DNA of 6,144 nt from an uncultured Oscillospiraceae bacterium (GTDB taxonomy: Bacteria > Bacillota > Clostridia > Oscillospirales > Acutalibacteraceae): NCBI GenBank assembly GCA_900552985.1, contig USBP01000098.1:1-6144 (forward strand). Direction: 5' to 3'. The translations under genes and the position numbers were made by a program. Of this stretch, positions 1 through 6,144 are shown one piece after another. The notes under the pieces were generated by a model. The model was given only the letters and a program-made list of their open reading frames with translations, was not told where the DNA came from and made no database searches. Numbering within the stretch: the stretch's first letter is position 1; each line of letters begins with the position of its first letter.

Positions 1-57
1 CCCGTCTGAGCCCGCCTTAGCGGCGATGTTCCCCTTGTACACTGATGCTAAGGAAAC

Positions 58-63
58 AGGAGG
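58..63 (+). promoter_or_regulatory. Ribosome binding site of the binding-protein gene (decides the start)
   Basis: A perfect AGGAGG lies seven bases before the ATG at 71. It supports that start over the in-frame ATG at 26, which has no comparable site and would put 15 extra residues in front of a standard lipoprotein signal peptide. No convincing -35/-10 pair is visible in the 57 bases before it, so the operon promoter may lie left of the window. Confidence 0.85.
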
Positions 64-70
64 CAAAAAG

Positions 71-865
71 ATGAAAAAGGTTTTAAAAGCGCTGGCCCTG
101 CTGATGGCGGCCGTGCTCGTGCTCGCCTGCTTTGCGGGATGCACAGGCAATGGGGATACGGGCGAGCAAAATGAGCCGAGCGGGCTTGACAAGATCAAGG
201 AAAAAGGCGAGCTGGTCATGCTGACAAACGCGGCGTTCCCGCCGTTTGAGTATGTGGAGAACGATGAGGTCGTCGGCGTGGATATTGATATCGCCAATGA
301 GATTGCCAAGGAGCTTGGCGTCAAGCTGACGGTTCAGGATATGGAATTCGACTTGATTGTTGATTACATCAAAGCCGGTAAGGGCGATATGGGCGCCGCC
401 GGTATGACCGTTACGGATGAGCGCAAACAGCAGGTGGATTTCTCCGTGGAGTATATCACCTCCACGCAGTATGTCATTGTTCCGGCGGGGACGGACACGG
501 AAACCTTTGAGCTGGATGGCAAGGTCATCGGCGTGCAGGAAGGTACAACGGGCGACGTTTACTATGCCAGTGAGCCGAAGGTCATCAAGGCGAAGGAAGT
601 CAAAAAGTATAAATCCGCAATTGATGCGGCGGCCGACATGCTGCTGGGCCGCGTGGATTGCGTCATCATTGACGAGCTGCCCGCCAAGAAGATCACTGCC
701 CAGAATGAGGGCAAGATGATCTGCTATGACCCCGGTTATGAGCCGGAATCTTATGCAATCGCCGTCCAGAAGGGGAACACAGAGTTGCTTGAGGTGATTA
801 ACACCGTTTTGCAGCGGTTGATGGATGAAGGCAAAATTCAGGAGTATGTGATCAACCATTCCTGA
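71..865 (+). CDS. Polar amino acid ABC transporter substrate-binding lipoprotein (SBP family 3)
   Basis: This is the extracellular receptor of an amino acid importer; it binds substrate and hands it to the permease encoded downstream. The protein is 264 residues, normal for the family. Residues 1-24 form a lipoprotein signal: KK, a hydrophobic core, then Cys20 (VLAC) and Cys24 (FAGC). Cys24, followed by a polar Gly/Asn/Glu linker, looks the likelier lipidated residue, anchoring the protein to the outer face of the membrane. Residues about 46-262 match the SBP_bac_3 fold: FPPFEY at 56-61 and GVDIDIA at 69-75 line the ligand cleft, and MTVTDER at 112-118 supplies the Arg that in this family holds the ligand alpha-carboxylate. 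IIDELPA at 199-205 supplies Asp201, which typically binds the alpha-amino group. These residues indicate an amino acid ligand, but which one cannot be told. It is first in the operon, followed by a hairpin before the permease gene. Confidence 0.95.
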   Translation: MKKVLKALALLMAAVLVLACFAGCTGNGDTGEQNEPSGLDKIKEKGELVMLTNAAFPPFEYVENDEVVGVDIDIANEIAKELGVKLTVQDMEFDLIVDYIKAGKGDMGAAGMTVTDERKQQVDFSVEYITSTQYVIVPAGTDTETFELDGKVIGVQEGTTGDVYYASEPKVIKAKEVKKYKSAIDAAADMLLGRVDCVIIDELPAKKITAQNEGKMICYDPGYEPESYAIAVQKGNTELLEVINTVLQRLMDEGKIQEYVINHS

Positions 866-894
866 TCGTGGGAGCGTAAGTTGATAACTGCCGG

Positions 895-936
895 TAACAG
901 CAGGCGATTTGCAACAAGGTCGTCTGCTGTTATTTT
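895..936 (+). terminator. Intercistronic terminator-like hairpin between binding protein and permease genes
   Basis: Bases 895-907 (TAACAGCAGGCGA) pair with 920-932 (TCGTCTGCTGTTA) in a 13-base-pair stem with one G-U pair and a 12-base loop. The stem runs into TTTT at 933-936. This is the shape of a rho-independent terminator, although the T-run is short. Being inside an operon, it probably terminates only partially or protects the 3' end of the upstream message. Either would yield more binding protein than permease and ATPase, as is common for ABC importers. The hairpin is seen; its effect is inferred. Confidence 0.65.
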
Positions 937-960
937 CACTGTGAAACAGGGGGGCGTTTT

Positions 961-1656
961 ATGGAATGGCTACAATCCATCGGGGATTATTTTTATAATT
1001 TATTGATTGCTGAGGAGCGCTACATGACCATCCTCAAGGGCTTGGGGAACACATTGGTGATTGCCGCCGCAGCTGCTGTGATCGGCATTACGCTGGGTAT
1101 GCTGGTTGCCATGATCAAATATTTTTGCCAGGGCAGAAAGGCGCTTCGTCCTCTGGAATGGCTGTGCAATGTTTATGTAACGGCTATCCGCGGCACGCCG
1201 GTTATGGTGCAGCTGTTTATCTGGTCGCTGGTAATTCTGACATCCTGGACGAATGCCTTACCGATTGCGTGCATCGGCTTCGGCTTCAATTCCGGCGCCT
1301 ATGTGGCGGAGATTATCCGTGCCGGGATTGCCGCAATTGACCCGGGGCAGGAAGAAGCGAGCCGATCCCTGGGCCTTTCCAAAGCTGCGACGATGCGCTA
1401 CATCATCATGCCGCAGGCAATCAAAAACATCCTCCCGGCGTTGGGCAATGAGTTTATCGTACTGCTGAAGGAAACCTCCGTTGCAGGCTACATCGCCGTG
1501 AATGATCTGACCCGTGCGGGTTCCATCATTAAAACAGTGACCTATGACGGCAATATTTACTTTGTGATTGCGCTGATTTACCTTGCGATGGTGATGGGGC
1601 TGACAAAGCTGTTGAAGCTGCTGGAGAGGAGGCTGGCGAAGAGTGATAAAGGTTAA
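961..1656 (+). CDS. Amino acid ABC transporter permease (HisM/GlnP family)
   Basis: This is the integral membrane channel subunit of the importer. Only one permease gene is present, so the channel is probably a homodimer. The protein has 231 residues, typical for the family. Hydrophobic segments lie at about 31-53, 82-110 and 196-215, with further shorter ones in the middle. RGTP at 77-80 is the family hallmark in the cytoplasmic half of the conserved permease core. [14 protein letters not shown] at 110-123 precedes the EAA loop, which runs from Glu132-Ala133 through Gly138 to Ile148 and Pro151 and docks onto the ATPase. The Lys/Arg-rich C-terminus is cytoplasmic. The ATG at 961 has a G-rich ribosome site (AGGGGGG, 948-954). 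The gene ends inside the ATPase gene, a 14-base overlap, and is separated from the binding protein by 95 bases holding a hairpin. Confidence 0.95.
   Translation: MEWLQSIGDYFYNLLIAEERYMTILKGLGNTLVIAAAAAVIGITLGMLVAMIKYFCQGRKALRPLEWLCNVYVTAIRGTPVMVQLFIWSLVILTSWTNALPIACIGFGFNSGAYVAEIIRAGIAAIDPGQEEASRSLGLSKAATMRYIIMPQAIKNILPALGNEFIVLLKETSVAGYIAVNDLTRAGSIIKTVTYDGNIYFVIALIYLAMVMGLTKLLKLLERRLAKSDKG
1627..1632 (+). promoter_or_regulatory. Ribosome binding site supporting the GTG start of the ATPase gene
   Basis: A perfect AGGAGG lies inside the 3' end of the permease gene, ten bases before the GTG at 1643. No ATG fits as well: the next in-frame Met codon is at 1685, after the conserved first beta-strand. 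The site supports translation from GTG, coupled to the end of permease translation. Confidence 0.8.
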
Positions 1657-2365
1657 GGGCCTGAAAAAGGCTTTTGGAGACCACATGGTGCTCAAGGGCA
1701 TCGATTATGAGGTGGAAAAGGGCGAGAAGATCGTCGTCGTCGGCCCGTCCGGTTCTGGTAAGAGCACCTTCCTGCGCTGCCTGAATCTGTTGGAAAAGCC
1801 GACGGAGGGCGAAATCTGGTTTGAGGATCAGCTCATCACCGACCCAAAAGCCAAGCTCGATGAGATCCGTGAGCACATGGGCATGGTGTTTCAGCAGTTC
1901 AACCTGTTTAACAACCTGACGATTCTCAGAAATATTACGCTCGCCCCGGTCAAGCTCAAGCTCATGAGCAAGGAAGAGGCGGAGGAGAAGGCCTTCCAGC
2001 TGCTGGACCGCATCGGCCTGCGGGATAAGGCCGGCGCGTATCCCTCCCAGCTCTCCGGCGGGCAGAAGCAGCGCATTGCCATTGTGCGCGCGCTGGCGAT
2101 GAACCCCAAGGTGATGCTCTTTGACGAGCCCACGAGCGCGCTCGACCCGGAGATGGTCGGCGAGGTGCTTGCCGTGATGAAGGAGCTGGCGGAGAGCGGG
2201 ATGACGATGGTCGTCGTCACGCACGAGATGGGTTTTGCCCGCGAGGTGGGCACCAAGGTGCTCTTCATGGATGACGGCCTGATCCTGGAGGAAAACACAC
2301 CGCAGGAATTCTTTGCGCATCCGCAGAACCCGCGCTTGCAGGATTTCCTTTCCAAGGTGCTGTGA
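1643..2365 (+). CDS. Amino acid ABC transporter ATP-binding protein (GlnQ/HisP family)
   Basis: This is the cytoplasmic ATPase that powers the importer by docking, as a dimer, onto the EAA loops of the permease. It is a 240-residue protein, the usual length, with every nucleotide-binding motif intact: Walker [10 protein letters not shown] at 34-42, Q-loop VFQ at 82-84, ABC signature LSGGQ at 137-141, Walker B VMLFDE at 157-162, D-loop SALD at 165-168 and the switch histidine H194 in VVTHEMGFA. The stretches FLRCLNLLE after Walker A and [10 protein letters not shown] after the switch are characteristic of the polar amino acid subfamily. Translation starts at a GTG overlapping the permease gene by 14 bases, so the two are probably translationally coupled. 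It is the last gene of the operon; a strong terminator begins about 55 bases after the stop. The substrate cannot be deduced from this subunit. Confidence 0.97.
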   Translation: MIKVKGLKKAFGDHMVLKGIDYEVEKGEKIVVVGPSGSGKSTFLRCLNLLEKPTEGEIWFEDQLITDPKAKLDEIREHMGMVFQQFNLFNNLTILRNITLAPVKLKLMSKEEAEEKAFQLLDRIGLRDKAGAYPSQLSGGQKQRIAIVRALAMNPKVMLFDEPTSALDPEMVGEVLAVMKELAESGMTMVVVTHEMGFAREVGTKVLFMDDGLILEENTPQEFFAHPQNPRLQDFLSKVL

Positions 2366-2420
2366 GCGGGTGGGCTGCCTGAAGCTTAGGCACCCCTTGA
2401 AACAATAGGAATGTAAACGA

Positions 2421-2467
2421 CGAGCGCTCCCGAAGGCATGAGCCCTATCCGGGAGCGCCCGTTTTTT
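2421..2467 (+). terminator. Rho-independent terminator of the amino acid ABC operon
   Basis: GCGCTCCCG at 2424-2432 pairs perfectly with CGGGAGCGC at 2450-2458. After one A-C mismatch the stem is extended by C-G pairs at its base, and it is followed by six T residues at 2462-2467. The loop is 17 bases. It sits 55 bases after the ATPase stop, marks the operon end, and separates it from the independently transcribed gene downstream. Confidence 0.9.
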
Positions 2468-2654
2468 GCATTTGCGCAGCGGTAAGGCTGCGTTTCTATC
2501 AATATCCGAGAAGAGGGGGAGCAGTTTTTATTTCGGCTTTGCCATCCAACAGCAGGGGGTTAGGCTGCTGGCTCTGTTTGAAAGATGTAATCGTCGTAGA
2601 TATCTTTTTGCGTTTGGTGGTCAAAATATTTCCTTCTTCATCAAATCATTACGG

Positions 2655-2683
2655 TTGAACTTTTACTGATTGTTTTGTAATAT
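2655..2683 (+). promoter_or_regulatory. Sigma-A-type promoter of the GH28-like gene
   Basis: TTGAAC at 2655-2660 (-35) and TAATAT at 2678-2683 (-10) are separated by exactly 17 bases, in an AT-rich stretch 37 bases before the ATG. Each hexamer differs from consensus at two positions. Transcription would begin near 2690, leaving a leader of about 30 bases that includes the ribosome site. No clear operator palindrome is visible around it. Confidence 0.7.
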
Positions 2684-2704
2684 GAAACAGAAGGGAAAAT
2701 TTAC

Positions 2705-2713
2705 GGGGAGGAG
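2705..2713 (+). promoter_or_regulatory. Ribosome binding site of the GH28-like gene
   Basis: GGGGAGGAG ends six bases before the ATG at 2720. It is strong and directly precedes a Lys-rich signal sequence, which fixes the start. Confidence 0.85.
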
Positions 2714-2719
2714 AAAACG

Positions 2720-4270
2720 ATGCGCTTAAAAAAATTCATAGCTATTTTATTGGTGATTATTATTGTGCCGGGCGTCATTTTTGGCGTTTCGTATGCGGAA
2801 CAGGCTTTGCGGGACAAAACGACGCTTGGAAGGACCCAGACAAGATATGATACCGACGATAGCGGCAACAGGATAGCAAACATTCCATATGACGAATATG
2901 CAGGGGATACTGCGCTGCCGGAAGATGCAGTAACCGTCACGAATCTTTCCGAGAGCGCTGGCGCGGAACATAACGCCGCCGAGATACAGGCTGTTATCGA
3001 TTCTCTGAGTGCGAATGGTGGAGGAGTCGTGCGCATTCCCCCTGGGAGTTATCAGATCAACACCATATATCTAAAAAATGATATTACGCTTTTTATTCCG
3101 CAGGGGGCTGAGCTCGTTGCACCATGCTGTGAAGAAAATCTTGCTGCCGAACATCCCTTGGATACCGGCGTTATCTGCGCAGAAAATGCCAGCAACATTT
3201 CGATTATAGGGGGTGGAACGGTTCACGGTATGGGTGAAACATATACAAATGAGCCTGAAGAAAAAACGCCGCTGTACGCGCTGAAAAAGTTCAATACCTA
3301 TACAAGGGTTATTGAGGCGCGTAAAAGGATACGAATGGGCAAAAACGTTGCACGCCCCAATGTTATTTATTTGAATGCCTGCCGTAACATAAATATCGAT
3401 GGAATTGTTTTAAAAGATTCTGCATCATGGACGTTTGTGCTGGAACAATGCAGCGATGTGAATATTACAAATCTTGTGATAGATAATCATATGCACGTTG
3501 CAAATTCGGATGGCATAGATATCGTCGGCGGAGAAAACATAAACATCAATCACTCTTTTATTGCAACGGGTGATGATGGGATCGTTTTAAAGCCGCGTGA
3601 TGCGGAAATCAGAAATGTCGACATTCGGGATTGCATCGTTTCAAGCTATGCCAATTGTTTTAAAATAGGCACCGAGACACAGATGGATGTAGAGAATATA
3701 AATGTAACGGGTTGTTATTTCTTTTTGCCAAACGGAATAACCGGCGGTTATTCGGGCATCGCTGTTGAATCCTGCGATGGCAGCAACATTTCAGATGTTA
3801 CGATTTCCGATATAACAATGGAAGGAATCAGCTCGCCGCTGCTGCTTTGGCTCGGGAATCGTTTGCAGTATGAAAAAAAGCAAACCGGCAGCTTAAACGG
3901 CGTAACGATCCAAAATGTTACAGCTGCGGATACGGAATTGCCTTCGGCCATAACGGGCTGTATAGATGGAAGCGGGGCAACACACTATGTTCAAAACGTT
4001 GTTTTGAAGGATATCTCCGTTTCTTATCGGGATACCGGAGAAGAGTTGCACATCCGCAAAAAAATAGGCGAGTTCTCTATGAGGGATTATCCTGATATCA
4101 CGAGGGTATCCCATATTTACTTTATAGATCATCAGTTCAGTAAATATTGGGATATCCCATGCTACGGGCTTGTTGTAAGACACGCTGAAAATATAACGTA
4201 TGACGGCTATTTTGTTACGCCCCGTACCTGCAATACCCGCGACAAATATTATATAGACGACGTCAGGTAG
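2720..4270 (+). CDS. Exported GH28-like (polygalacturonase-type) right-handed beta-helix protein
   Basis: This 516-residue protein probably cleaves or binds a pectin-like or other polysaccharide outside the cell. Residues 1-26 form an export signal (RLKK, then a long hydrophobic core) with a possible signal peptidase site after SYA at 24-26; if uncleaved it would be a membrane anchor. Residues about 70-140 carry the usual N-terminal pattern of the fold (AIQ-like helix, GGGVVRIPPGSY, then an LKNDITLFI strand). The rest is repeated N-I/V-N-I strands typical of a parallel beta-helix. NSDGID (262-267) and TGDDGIVLK (283-291) match the GH28 NTD and GDD motifs, supplying Asp264, Asp285 and Asp286. 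The canonical GHG and RIK motifs are absent: NCFKIGTET (312-320) and GIAVES (346-351) occupy those places. LGNR (378-381) and the C-terminal IPCYGLVVRHAENI stretch resemble bacterial proteins annotated as GH28. It has its own promoter and is monocistronic. It is more AT-rich than its neighbours. The fold is near certain; substrate and activity are not. Confidence 0.85.
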   Translation: MRLKKFIAILLVIIIVPGVIFGVSYAEQALRDKTTLGRTQTRYDTDDSGNRIANIPYDEYAGDTALPEDAVTVTNLSESAGAEHNAAEIQAVIDSLSANGGGVVRIPPGSYQINTIYLKNDITLFIPQGAELVAPCCEENLAAEHPLDTGVICAENASNISIIGGGTVHGMGETYTNEPEEKTPLYALKKFNTYTRVIEARKRIRMGKNVARPNVIYLNACRNINIDGIVLKDSASWTFVLEQCSDVNITNLVIDNHMHVANSDGIDIVGGENININHSFIATGDDGIVLKPRDAEIRNVDIRDCIVSSYANCFKIGTETQMDVENINVTGCYFFLPNGITGGYSGIAVESCDGSNISDVTISDITMEGISSPLLLWLGNRLQYEKKQTGSLNGVTIQNVTAADTELPSAITGCIDGSGATHYVQNVVLKDISVSYRDTGEELHIRKKIGEFSMRDYPDITRVSHIYFIDHQFSKYWDIPCYGLVVRHAENITYDGYFVTPRTCNTRDKYYIDDVR

Positions 4271-4393
4271 GCGAATGCCAGCCGGATACATACACCAAAG
4301 GCAGATCGCTTTTTTACCTCCAAGGCCTTGTTGTAGGCAGCAAAGCCGGTTTCGTTTGCAGCCCGAAGTGTTCAGAAGGGAAAAACAGGGCAG

Positions 4394-4442
4394 AATAAAA
4401 CAGCACCGGATTCCGTGTGGGATCCAGTGCTGTTTTATTTTT
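4394..4442. terminator. Bidirectional terminator between convergent genes
   Basis: Bases 4394-4406 pair with 4427-4439 (13 pairs, core AAAACAGCAC with GTGCTGTTTT). After one C-A mismatch the stem continues with 4408-4414 and 4419-4425 around a GTGT loop, including one T-G pair. On the + strand the stem runs into TTTTATTTTT (4433-4442), ending the GH28-like transcript 124 bases after its stop. On the - strand the A-rich left arm reads as TTTTATTCT, so the same hairpin can stop the oxidase transcript. The stem is seen; two-way function is inferred from the convergent layout. Confidence 0.85.
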
Positions 4443-4459
4443 CTGTGGTGAGGACGGTC

Positions 4460-6144
4460 TTACTTTTTGTGGATGAAATCGCGCTTTTGATCCTCCGGGA
4501 GGTCTAGGCCGAGCGTCCCGCCCGGATTCATGATGTTATCCGGGTCAAAGTGCTGCTTGAGCGCGCGGTAGATATCCATCTCATTGCGGCCGATCTGAGC
4601 CTCCAGCCAGGGGGCGGTCATCTTGCCGATGCCATGATGGTGGCTCATTGATGCGCCGGCTGCCTGGATGTGGTCCATGATACCGTATTGATACTCCAGA
4701 TATTCGTCGATGTCGCTCATCTTCGCCTCGAAGATGAAATAGAGGTTCGCGCCCTGCGGATAGAAGTGCGACATGTGCGTCATGCACATGGTGTTCGGGC
4801 GGCTCTTGCAATAAGCGCGCACGCTCTGATAGACATCCATAAAGTTATCCCAATTGACGGAGCACTCGAGCGTGTCAAGCATCAGGCCGTAATCGCCCAT
4901 ATCCTCACGCAGGTAGGGGTCGCGGAAACGGCCCTTCTCCCAGCCCCTTGTGACAAGGCCGGTGGTGTACATCGCGCCGTGCTTGTGGCAAATATCCCAG
5001 ATGCGGCGCTTGACATTTTTGCTGAAATGGCGCTCGCCCTCGGTGAAGCCCAGCATCAGGCAGCGCTGATTGGATTCATAGCCGCGCGCCTTGAGCAGCT
5101 TGTCAATTGGCGTATCCGCCACGCCGTAGAGATGGAAAGCAATCTCCGTCTCCTCCGCATCGGACACGCGGAATACCGAAGGAAAGCCGAATTCCCCCTG
5201 CATGATCTCGCGGGCGGCGGTGACAGCATCCTCCCAGTTGTGGAACACAAAGCTGAAGCGGAAGCGGTTCTCCGGCATATATTTAAACACGCGCAGGGTC
5301 ACATGCGTCAAAATGCCGAACGTGCCCTCGCTGCCCATCATGATCTGATCGATGGAGGGGCCGGTTGCGTTTCGCGGGCATTCATCGCTCTTGATAATGC
5401 CCACGGGCGTGACATACTCCTGGCTGATGACGATATCCTCGATCTTGCCGTAATAACTGGAATTCTGGCCCGCGCCGCGCGTGACTGTCCAGCCGCCGAC
5501 AGAGGAATATTCAAAGGACTGCGGGAAGTGGCCGCAGGTGTAGCGCTCCTTGGCATGCAGCTTCTCCGGCGCATGGTTGAGGATATCCTCCAGCTGCGGG
5601 CCGCTCATACCGGCCTCCACGGTGATGGTCTGATTGTTTTCGCTGAAACGGATAACCTTATTGAAATTTTTGCGCATGTCGAGCGTGACGCCGCCGCACA
5701 CGGGTTCTACGCCGCGGGTGACGGAGGAGCCGCCGCCGTAAACATACATCGGGATTTTATGCTCGCTGCAATATTTGACGAGCTGGATGATATCTGCGCG
5801 GTTACGGGGGTAGACGACCGCGTCCGGCACATTCTCCACAATGTGTTTTCTCAGGCGCATCAGGTCGATCATCGTCTTGCCATAGGCGACGCTCAGGCGG
5901 GCGTAATCATCTACGGTGACGTTTGCCCGGCCGACGATGGCGCGCAGGTCGTTGAGCTGCTCCTCTGTGAAGCGGGAGGGATGATCGTATTTGACCGGCT
6001 CCAGGCCCATCTCCTTCTTCTCGCGGAAGTCGTCGTCCGTCATATCGAAGACATCCTTCATCATGCGGTAGAGCGAGCGGCTGGGAGCCTTGAATTCCGT
6101 CGGGTCGCCCCATTTGAAAATGGAGCGCCAGGAGCCGGCGGGCG
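4460..6144 (-). CDS. FAD-binding oxidase of the AGPS/GlcD family, 5' end beyond the window
   Basis: This is a flavoenzyme with an N-terminal FAD-binding (PCMH-type) domain and a C-terminal FAD-oxidase domain. Numbering from the internal Met at 6064 gives 534 residues: YPRNRADI (85-92) and GGGSSVT (110-116) bind the FAD pyrophosphate, TVEAG lies at 148-152, GHFPQSFEYSSVGGW at 178-192, and MMGSEGTFGI follows. SMSHHHGIGK, with His475-477, and the C-terminal FDPDNIMNPGGTLGL complete the pattern. The GHFPQSFEYS and triple-His segments point to alkyldihydroxyacetonephosphate synthase (ether lipid synthesis) rather than to plain D-lactate or glycolate oxidases. The Met at 6064 is unlikely to be the start: it has no ribosome site, and the frame stays open for 26 more codons to the window edge. 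Those codons encode FKWGDPTEF, which resembles the conserved N-terminal Trp-Gly segment of AGPS proteins. No ATG, GTG or TTG occurs in that stretch. The substrate is unknown; it faces the GH28-like gene convergently and has no evident link to it. Confidence 0.88.
   Translation of the reverse strand, partial: PAGSWRSIFKWGDPTEFKAPSRSLYRMMKDVFDMTDDDFREKKEMGLEPVKYDHPSRFTEEQLNDLRAIVGRANVTVDDYARLSVAYGKTMIDLMRLRKHIVENVPDAVVYPRNRADIIQLVKYCSEHKIPMYVYGGGSSVTRGVEPVCGGVTLDMRKNFNKVIRFSENNQTITVEAGMSGPQLEDILNHAPEKLHAKERYTCGHFPQSFEYSSVGGWTVTRGAGQNSSYYGKIEDIVISQEYVTPVGIIKSDECPRNATGPSIDQIMMGSEGTFGILTHVTLRVFKYMPENRFRFSFVFHNWEDAVTAAREIMQGEFGFPSVFRVSDAEETEIAFHLYGVADTPIDKLLKARGYESNQRCLMLGFTEGERHFSKNVKRRIWDICHKHGAMYTTGLVTRGWEKGRFRDPYLREDMGDYGLMLDTLECSVNWDNFMDVYQSVRAYCKSRPNTMCMTHMSHFYPQGANLYFIFEAKMSDIDEYLEYQYGIMDHIQAAGASMSHHHGIGKMTAPWLEAQIGRNEMDIYRALKQHFDPDNIMNPGGTLGLDLPEDQKRDFIHKK

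Larger units (their letters stand above)
2366..2719. other. Intergenic region of 354 bases between the ABC operon and the GH28-like gene
   Basis: The left part holds a weak inverted repeat (TGCCT at 2376-2380 with AGGCA at 2388-2392) and then the operon terminator at 2421-2467. The right part holds the promoter (2655-2683) and ribosome site of the next gene. Between 2468 and 2654 I see only a six-pair CAGCAG/CTGCTG hairpin (2550-2555 with 2565-2570) without a T-run. An open frame at 2466-2669 (67 codons) starts inside the terminator, has no ribosome site and encodes no recognisable protein, so I do not call it a gene. Confidence 0.6.

Noticed and set aside
26..70. Upstream in-frame ATG at 26 as the start of the binding-protein gene
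   Set aside because: It would place 15 residues before a normal lipoprotein signal peptide, and the perfect AGGAGG at 58-63 belongs to the ATG at 71.
83..859. Long open frame (258 codons) antisense to the binding-protein gene
   Set aside because: It lies wholly opposite a clearly conserved gene, shows no recognisable domain and is rich in His/Leu/Arg residues typical of an antisense reading of GC-rich coding sequence.
881..909. Possible internal promoter (TTGATA at 881) before the permease gene
   Set aside because: At a 17-base spacing the -10 position reads GCGATT, a poor match, and it falls inside the hairpin stem.
1529..2320. Long open frame (263 codons) antisense to the permease and ATPase genes
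   Set aside because: It spans two real genes on the opposite strand and encodes low-complexity His/Leu/Arg-rich protein without family resemblance. It is a shadow of coding bias.
2466..2669. 67-codon open frame between the ABC operon and the GH28-like gene
   Set aside because: It begins within the terminator T-run, lacks a ribosome site, runs into the promoter of the next gene and has no recognisable features.
4271..4393. Possible small gene or RNA between the GH28-like stop and the terminator
   Set aside because: No start with a ribosome site, no promoter and no strong structure; a TTTTTT run at about 4310 has no stable stem before it. It reads as an ordinary 3' untranslated region.
1..6144. 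CRISPR array, insertion sequence, tRNA/rRNA or riboswitch
   Set aside because: No regularly spaced repeats, transposase motifs, terminal inverted repeats, tRNA-like cloverleaf or conserved riboswitch cores were seen. All large open stretches belong to the five genes described.

Overview
The window looks like chromosomal DNA of a Gram-positive, probably anaerobic Bacillota (clostridial) organism. The grounds are a lipoprotein-type binding protein, strong AGGAGG-type ribosome binding sites, a GTG start, a sigma-A-like promoter with a 17-base spacer, and short intergenic spaces with rho-independent terminators. The genus cannot be read from the sequence. A gut or rumen origin is a guess from the polysaccharide-active gene.

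Region 1 (71-2365, + strand) is a complete polar amino acid ABC importer operon in the order binding lipoprotein, permease, ATPase. The lipoprotein captures the amino acid outside the cell, a single permease gene implies a homodimeric channel, and the ATPase drives transport. A terminator-like hairpin (895-936) lies between the first two genes and could keep the binding protein in excess. The permease and ATPase genes overlap by 14 bases. A strong terminator (2421-2467) closes the operon.

Region 2 (2655-4270, + strand) is a single gene with its own promoter. It encodes an exported, right-handed beta-helix glycoside hydrolase of the GH28 (polygalacturonase-like) type. It keeps the catalytic aspartates but lacks the canonical His and RIK motifs. 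It is visibly more AT-rich than its neighbours.

Region 3 (4460 to the right edge, - strand) is a gene for an FAD-dependent oxidase of the alkyldihydroxyacetonephosphate synthase (AGPS)/GlcD type. It is convergent with the GH28 gene, and a hairpin that can work on both strands lies between them. Its reading frame runs open through the right edge, so its 5' end is missing.

The three regions look like independent transcription units with no evident shared pathway. I found no RNA genes, CRISPR arrays, mobile elements or wholly novel system. The most interesting points are the altered active site of the GH28-like protein, the intercistronic hairpin in the transporter operon, and the AGPS-like enzyme in a probable anaerobe.
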